Source of the DNA: Hepatocystis sp. ex Piliocolobus tephrosceles | Lineage: Eukaryota; Apicomplexa; Aconoidasida; Haemosporida; Plasmodiidae | DNA length: 24,597 nucleotides | NCBI GenBank assembly: GCA_902459845.2 | Contig: CABPSV020000169.1 | Location: 392 to 24,988, forward strand | Direction of reading: 5' to 3' | In this document: in pieces, positions 22,501 to 24,597 of the stretch | How positions within the stretch are numbered: the first letter of the stretch is position 1 | Layout: each line of letters opens with the position of its first letter | Notes under the pieces: generated by a model | Told to the model about the DNA's origin: nothing | What the model saw: only the letters and a program-made list of their open reading frames with translations | The model's database searches: none | Position numbers and translations under genes: made by a program

Positions 22501-24597
22501 TATTAATAAGAAGTTAAATGTTTTTATAAGCGGGAATAAATTGAAAAAAAATAGTTACGATTACTTATTTTTACTTTTTTTGACAGTTAGTAAATTATTT
22601 TTTTGTTTTATATTAATGGCTGAGAAAATGAGGATATTTTTTTACCATTTTAGGATTTTATATAAAATAAAAAATTCTAACAAGTTTTTTTTAAATTATG
22701 ATTTATTAGAAATGCACGAGGCAAATAGGAGAATAAAAAATTATATTAGGACTTATCCAGATATTACTTTTTATATAAAACCCGGACACCAAATGGGTGA
22801 AGAAGAGGAATACTCCAATGATATTGTTGGTTCTTTTGGTTATGTGAACGAACAGAAGGATGATGTTGCAAGAGATAATGAATACAATGTAAATATAGAA
22901 AAAGGAGATGGTTACAAAGACACATCATCAAGTTGTGATAATTACAAAGAAAGTAGTAATATACATAAAAAACGAAACACTAGTTTTATCAGTTTTGATG
23001 AAGAAAAAGAACATTTTATGCATATAAAACATGGTGAAAAATATTCAGATAGTTGCAGATTTTGTATTAAATTAAAAAAGGTTCATAATATAGATAATGC
23101 TTATAGAGTAATGCGTTTATATGATTTTGAAGAAAAAGAGCATATTAAGAATATGTTATTTTATGGAAAAACTATTCGAACTAATATATTTTTTTTGTGC
23201 CCTTATGAACATAATATATATGAAAATTTGAGAACATATGTAAACTATGATATGGATGACAGTATTCATGATGGGACAGGTTGTAACACGGAAGGTGGTG
23301 AAGATCAGAAGAAAAAGGACAATATGGAAGAACCCACTTGTACAAGCAACAACTTAAAAGTTAAAAAAAAAAAATTCGATATGGAAAAATTAAATAAGAA
23401 CTGCTATATTGACGATTATAATTTGTTATATGGTAAAACTGAAAAAAGTAAACATTATAAAAAAAGTTATAAAAAATTGCTAGAAAGGTATGTATTATAT
23501 GATATCGATTTTGAAGGTAAATGGATAAAGAAATTTTCCACAGGAGCACTGAAATTGTTAATATTTTGTTTAAGTAGTAATGACATTATTGTAAGGATAA
23601 TAAGTTTAAAAGGTTTATCTATTTTTTTTAATTTATTAGAAAGTACTTTTTTTATGTATAAAATTAAAAGTAAGATAAATTATTATAGTTTAGCTAATAG
23701 CATTAGTAATAAAATAAATGAGCATGAGGTCGGGAGTAAACCAAGTTTGTTACATGAAAAAAACAGTTACAAAAACAGTATGATAAACAGTATAAATAAT
23801 AAGAAGAAAAAAACATTGATAATCCCTTTTAAAGAAATATATTTTTTATATTTCTATTTAAAAAAATTAAGATTAACAGTAGATCCAAAATCTTATTATA
23901 TTAACCCATGTGTATGTTCTTATTCATTTACTTTTTTGAATGAAATTTTTTTGCAATTTAGTAAGCATGTAGCTATAAAGCATTTGTATCAATATAAACA
24001 TTTTTCCTACCATTTTATTAATGCTTATATAAAAAAATTGGTAAAAACTTATAACATAACATCATTACAGTTGTTAAATTTTTCCCGCATTGCTAATCAT
24101 GCTCTTTATTCATCAAATTATAATTTTATTATTTATAAAAAAATAAAATTCAATAATATTTATGTAAAATCGAAAGAAAAGAAACATATGATAGAGGATG
24201 ATGATGAAGGGTGTGTTATAGATCAAGAGAGAAACAACACAAATGGTGAGGAGAATGGTAATAATATTGAGAATGATAATGATCCTTATGTCGATCAAAC
24301 AATGTCACACGATTTGAACAATACAGATGACTTTATAGACCATGATAATATGTATACGGCATTTAATCAAGGACAAAAAAATAAAATGATTGACAAAAGG
24401 TTTTTTGCAACGTCAAATATAAATACAAACATGTTACATGATATTGGAGAGCATGACGATTTTGATGAGGGCTATATTGATAATTACAATAACTATAATA
24501 ACGGTCAAAACTATAATAACGGTCAAAACTATAATAACGGTCAAAACTATAATAACGGTCAAAACTACAATAACGGTCAAAACTACAATAACGGTCA
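13532..24597 (+). CDS. Giant protein, 3' end outside window; possible URB1/Npa1-like 60S ribosome biogenesis factor
   Basis: The frame is open for 3,688 codons and is cut by the window edge. The start ATG is fixed by an in-frame TAA at 13520-13522 and begins MHKFENKVKGICN. No intron is needed. Most of the chain is Leu/Ile/Phe-rich helices typical of an alpha-solenoid, broken by low-complexity arrays. From about residue 3320 to 3500 the order of features recalls the C-terminal domain of URB1/Npa1: YDIDF, a spacer, LxxFCLSSND, VR five residues after the LSS, a LxxFFxLLES helix, and later a helical segment beginning LNEIFLQFSKHV. URB1/Npa1 acts in the nucleolus in early pre-60S particles. Human URB1 is about 2,270 residues, so this protein would be unusually long even allowing for inserts. 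The assignment is from memory of the family's layout and is tentative. The reading frame itself is certain. Confidence 0.9.
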   Translation, partial: MHKFENKVKGICNIFSDDAKCNKTKGIKKLCSFIKKNITISKDVQTNCVNILLENGYLNIIYVTLFKVIHNNKNESKLENNDNKIIEQIFFTLNWVLRNVFQKDNKSEQDGLCYTISEMFENKEELNKYEKFEESKGFINICKLLSENLIFFQNLFLVTFSYNKVHILNCLFYFLIYNKKFCVNFIELHGITYLIKINANIKNLSIKETESCDSNKKVDQIIDEEDEKGLCNKEYNQKKQANIIITTGLNNKKEKDEHYFLEYGFEVELIFLYKLLTHGINNYPNSCNLDKIMKKCECYVEMCEKDKNGESKIIKEKTFAMEKHKNKEFVIDKNDINVIRMCIFIYFLYYYLNNTKSDKFQRYLNTICIEMCNIYDSSSSSSSSSSRSSISNYALKYYTILCLHEILKRAQDNKYSNIYFLILKLQSSFLNNLQKKMGYNLTFFLNELLKYKEFSIVYNNCKFNKSCLFVLCPSSNSVSNLSDNTCNDGMYTVVEKNNIQEETKGMEQTKKFYYLVINLDKKKKKEGENRTCLNDCNYYTDLINTVYAENFENNTYQKINGVYVLVLKKKELRYMITIFNILELYLGTCDNKTIQSLFNSFTENDMKWVINDSNKYKKWTMKNNNNNNDNNNNNYNIISGMGNMYDKIKENFVIFFSNLNLKYYLNHFIIIKMVETHKQLFDILYVDNILFNQDLLTLDSLFLFLNLYIEINKIFFLYNTQNNTVFDKTYVTNGAIISGTIKELLTYDIGEIKKQKGNNGFSGLNGFKGLNGLDGGVYSKDKTTFTTNICTENKKKRKLSPQISSTSCETGNSDGEKEGEKKGEKKGEKKGKKKGKKKGKKEEGTGKKKKCKINKLEEKISACTNLKTNLFSMEDNKNVTIYQFKYIYKGMNTDVLKQTNFLTILKDLIDLKILVELYAGRKQKKKIISHGYKMIDNTDILVQNIKHSNIYTEYYESETRYKKKLKDLIYFFIPKRLLKNVIKLALGSNKSCFYLNYLVITFVYYVLEIYKCIIMFISSSVTYFMDIPKGVNEDLLLQNIKTDLYTTFDNIINTFKLLDISNINKMISLLPNKYTAIGQGTEDSLQTSVDKKNVGTNLSTKEQQLLKIINKLNNENDVVANENDYGFNIDEKDTLILNKLEKEKNEEKKNIISLLYFLNNVDLNYSIFFIYFFAFLKSYFNLFDAYKIRKKLMIELYDRKQIIELNNLATFANINNSVYTIILKSYVEMHYITNETFNILDNVFQILIFCKKKIDMNSTNLTGRKNVIDGCSDEVGHVLKNVEEKKTYEQYYTILEFFLYKVLKKTKYFDGMYFDDLLLFLNFVKTINNYREYVIAMSFFYRLFSLYKTNIVFLEHFAKFNMCQYQNGAINREINREISGKINGKINGEISGKISGEINGEISGEINGEINGEINGEINGDENYMKDDEINTNTIVFKDAMVTRKVYFNSLKKESTQKNLSQTECNKTETCMYECSLMFNIIIEYFFTNNLKNIVHDMKPLKLLAKNEMKNWTTDSLDITYYTYDDVVKLYSNYMNYIKYVLLFNPYIYRKLKTKLKTCIQLTDLFSAMNTNNQKLVLYIRGLHAGETNNTIGNNSGNNSGNNSGNTIGNNSGNNSGNNGGNNSGNNSGNNSGNNSGNNGGNNSGNNSGNNGGNNRGNNNGKITKLTNHLGDVATNSTNNHSCNDNNNDMNKKKTLKTCIQKNEVEYNKIYNEYAEVIKKFDLTFHMFRKFKKEIKLFLKEIEIVEDGMNDDVDFMYGSIDKNLYTNKEYTSITKNHNIFENECKETMCKEHLVEILSNFKSLFNVYLNQNFIYSVLKTDWNTMDNVYVDEEVLFYRMANISITLYNYYMLSYMYIIKNRNSNVNISTLSFLIGTINKLLILYMNMCSHIHKNVKGYIKDNGRYEDIENVVNLYKNITQEKDYYYTNIFMLKIDKLNKNIFTLFMNICKNVYFPKLLHVIENPKIFDHKLYETFIYLHLCYLYKNLCFNNKLKNKRDRKMLSVHLIYLLCLVIKKGNESFKKKNICFVILFLLKKIQKNSKKCFISDLIRDCVSEDVNANDSAKNVGSSKKMGSSKKMGSSKKMGSSKKVGSTNADDNNGVDCSVIHVNKYNKHLTKSKREVLSLLENICHFFIYYMINEKMQKKMKCVSKNISSNINLLVNVIIKNKYITDKLSNLLNELCKVYFSRCYVDNTMCINKHILSKIVFYYLGVKSDDVFDCSNEAGYTTFEGRIINTINSYNVESLHKDRIFKKLKNDQTHLINYDDIKREIKSLIFEQYICNSSIESFEKQKKYINKENYIVMVFLYLIKNENVNMFFPHFEDSYKELIKSKTYEEIYTIVNKNTFSISFAEYYIDKILSVYEHVNNKNKTRFLLLSTKEIKNKYFLSVALSILFYFGNLLSDKKKIKQAWVDKNNKYNKYVIHEFLKMLFFYFYDNFYKNNIVSINKDMFNCYNKIVFYIFKNVFKVLKKRTNNVTNYNNNNLNVKEIVYQDFYKQINTNASEKVNVSFTEQCINNNNNGCDISVNLVKSDRNENVDEDNKLEVGDSDGDSRGFSDNRGVSDNHGVSDNHGVSDNHGVSDNRDKIHAQPNQTQTNATNHASKKRTDCDILIVLLLFLVNKNKKKFDIEKLIDNSINLLTVNISLNWENRKNGVVLHYEYILNDVLCLLKTQNIKNDWLGVKNKNKKLYISFYTYFLLYKYMKIRNLDIIEMIEFFFKNENISKFILSVLHKYKKEEKLVLFLLKLIHIFYEEWYNVCKNNKIMQSIHLKSLNKNLFNELKKMYNYTLTDIDVHIRNIFFVDIYNYLKTVTIENITNNTMIDEVLKFKEFNAEDNNNNNNICNWLNLNTSRLNKTLVNFDVNENIKSKHNIGERYVTFYNNMNNLNEDDYCSCGGGIDDTTCYSDIRNNKENYDPCIDTISVTCDNENVSNKNINCTKCNKLIVNNRNHRNYENTSVDHDYNEIEVMQKENFLNSIYNKNNYCILNQNSYINKKLNVFISGNKLKKNSYDYLFLLFLTVSKLFFCFILMAEKMRIFFYHFRILYKIKNSNKFFLNYDLLEMHEANRRIKNYIRTYPDITFYIKPGHQMGEEEEYSNDIVGSFGYVNEQKDDVARDNEYNVNIEKGDGYKDTSSSCDNYKESSNIHKKRNTSFISFDEEKEHFMHIKHGEKYSDSCRFCIKLKKVHNIDNAYRVMRLYDFEEKEHIKNMLFYGKTIRTNIFFLCPYEHNIYENLRTYVNYDMDDSIHDGTGCNTEGGEDQKKKDNMEEPTCTSNNLKVKKKKFDMEKLNKNCYIDDYNLLYGKTEKSKHYKKSYKKLLERYVLYDIDFEGKWIKKFSTGALKLLIFCLSSNDIIVRIISLKGLSIFFNLLESTFFMYKIKSKINYYSLANSISNKINEHEVGSKPSLLHEKNSYKNSMINSINNKKKKTLIIPFKEIYFLYFYLKKLRLTVDPKSYYINPCVCSYSFTFLNEIFLQFSKHVAIKHLYQYKHFSYHFINAYIKKLVKTYNITSLQLLNFSRIANHALYSSNYNFIIYKKIKFNNIYVKSKEKKHMIEDDDEGCVIDQERNNTNGEENGNNIENDNDPYVDQTMSHDLNNTDDFIDHDNMYTAFNQGQKNKMIDKRFFATSNINTNMLHDIGEHDDFDEGYIDNYNNYNNGQNYNNGQNYNNGQNYNNGQNYNNGQNYNNG
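14659..14700 (+). repeat. In-frame poly-Ser tract in the second gene
   Basis: Ten consecutive AGC/AGT Ser codons are followed by RSSIS, near residues 377-390. It is a short slippage-type tract between two helical segments. Confidence 0.85.
15809..15856 (+). repeat. In-frame degenerate GLNG/GFKG repeat in the second gene
   Basis: A 12-to-24-bp degenerate repeat (GGGTTTAGTGGGTTAAAT and variants) encodes GFSGLNGFKGLNGLDGG near residues 760-775. It is hydrophobic and Gly-rich, unlike the other arrays, which are polar. Confidence 0.7.
15977..16072 (+). repeat. In-frame Gly/Lys/Glu repeat in the second gene
   Basis: A 12-bp repeat (GGAGAGAAAAAA and GGGAAAAAAAAA variants) encodes GEKEGEKKGEKKGEKKGKKKGKKKGKKEEGTG around residues 816-847, followed by KKKKCK. 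It is strongly basic. A nuclear or nucleolar targeting role is possible, but equally it may just be an A-rich expansion. Confidence 0.8.
17639..17794 (+). repeat. In-frame 12-bp INGE/ISGK array (13 units) in the second gene
   Basis: Thirteen 12-bp units without indel are built on ATAAATGGGGAA. They encode INRE x2, ISGK, INGK, INGE, ISGK, ISGE, INGE, ISGE, INGE x3 and INGD (residues 1370-1421). The alternation of Asn and Ser at position 2 reflects single AAT/AGT changes. The regular Ile every four residues is unusual for a Plasmodium low-complexity tract, most of which are purely hydrophilic. Confidence 0.92.
18308..18511 (+). repeat. In-frame 12-bp GNNS array (17 units) in the second gene
   Basis: Seventeen 12-bp units built on GGYAATAATAGT encode mostly GNNS, with GNTI, GNNG, GNNR and GNNN variants (residues 1593-1660). 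GNNG recurs at units 7, 12 and 15, and GGC/GGT alternate, so blocks of several units have been copied. It is a hydrophilic, presumably disordered insert. Confidence 0.92.
19730..19801 (+). repeat. In-frame 18-bp GSSKKM repeat (4 units) in the second gene
   Basis: Four 18-bp units encode GSSKKM x3 and GSSKKV (residues 2067-2090). They are near-identical in DNA, so the expansion is recent. The repeat is basic. Confidence 0.9.
21182..21280 (+). repeat. In-frame 18-bp DNHGVS repeat (5 units plus partial) in the second gene
   Basis: Five 18-bp units encode DSRGFS, DNRGVS and DNHGVS x3, then a partial DNR, at residues 2551-2583. The three central units are identical in DNA. The codons GGC and GTC make it noticeably more G+C-rich than the rest of the gene. 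Confidence 0.9.
24491..24597 (+). repeat. In-frame 18-bp NYNNGQ array running off the window end
   Basis: Five complete 18-bp units (AACTATAATAACGGTCAA, with TAC replacing TAT in the later units) plus a sixth lacking its last base encode NYNNGQ from residue 3654 onward. The true length and what follows lie beyond the window. The Tyr/Asn/Gly/Gln composition is prion-like. Confidence 0.92.

Noticed and set aside
22336..23075. Possible zinc finger from CxxC pairs (CTKC near 22339 and CRFC near 23056)
   Set aside because: The two CxxC pairs are about 240 residues apart with low-complexity sequence between them, and no matching Cys/His pair lies at normal spacing.

Overview
The window is nuclear DNA from an apicomplexan, almost certainly a Plasmodium species. 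The evidence is extreme A+T content with long homopolymer A/T runs and (TA)n tracts between genes, very long intronless reading frames, Asn/Lys/Ile-rich codon use, and many in-frame low-complexity inserts. The species cannot be fixed from sequence reading alone. The mix of Gly/Ser/Asp/Asn repeats suggests a non-falciparum species, but that is only an impression.

Layout on the + strand: (1) 1-1865 is a long A+T-rich 5' flank with no convincing gene. It holds one locally G+C-richer patch with two potential hairpins (about 130-220). It ends in an AAGAT-based tandem repeat (1721-1840) directly before the first start codon. (2) 1866-11864 is a single-exon gene for a 3,332-residue protein of unrecognised family, probably a helical-repeat scaffold interrupted by five low-complexity arrays. 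It ends in three consecutive in-frame stop codons. (3) 11865-13531 is the intergenic region. It opens with a perfectly phased 23-bp minisatellite (14 full units plus a partial one) that has an internal 69-bp higher-order duplication. An imperfect duplication of about 100 bp with hairpin potential follows, then long poly-T/poly-A and (TA)n tracts. (4) 13532 to the window end is a second giant intronless gene in the same orientation, open for 3,688 codons and cut by the window edge. Its far C-terminal part has an arrangement reminiscent of the C-terminal domain of URB1/Npa1, a nucleolar factor for 60S ribosomal subunit assembly. That is a tentative assignment.

The two genes are head-to-tail with 1,667 bp between stop and start, so each probably has its own promoter. 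Nothing in the sequence shows that they act together. The most unusual features are non-coding: the phased 23-bp array directly after the first gene's stop codons, the splice-donor-like repeat in its presumed 5' leader, and the hairpin-bearing diverged duplication upstream of the second gene. No RNA gene of a known class, mobile element or CRISPR array was found.
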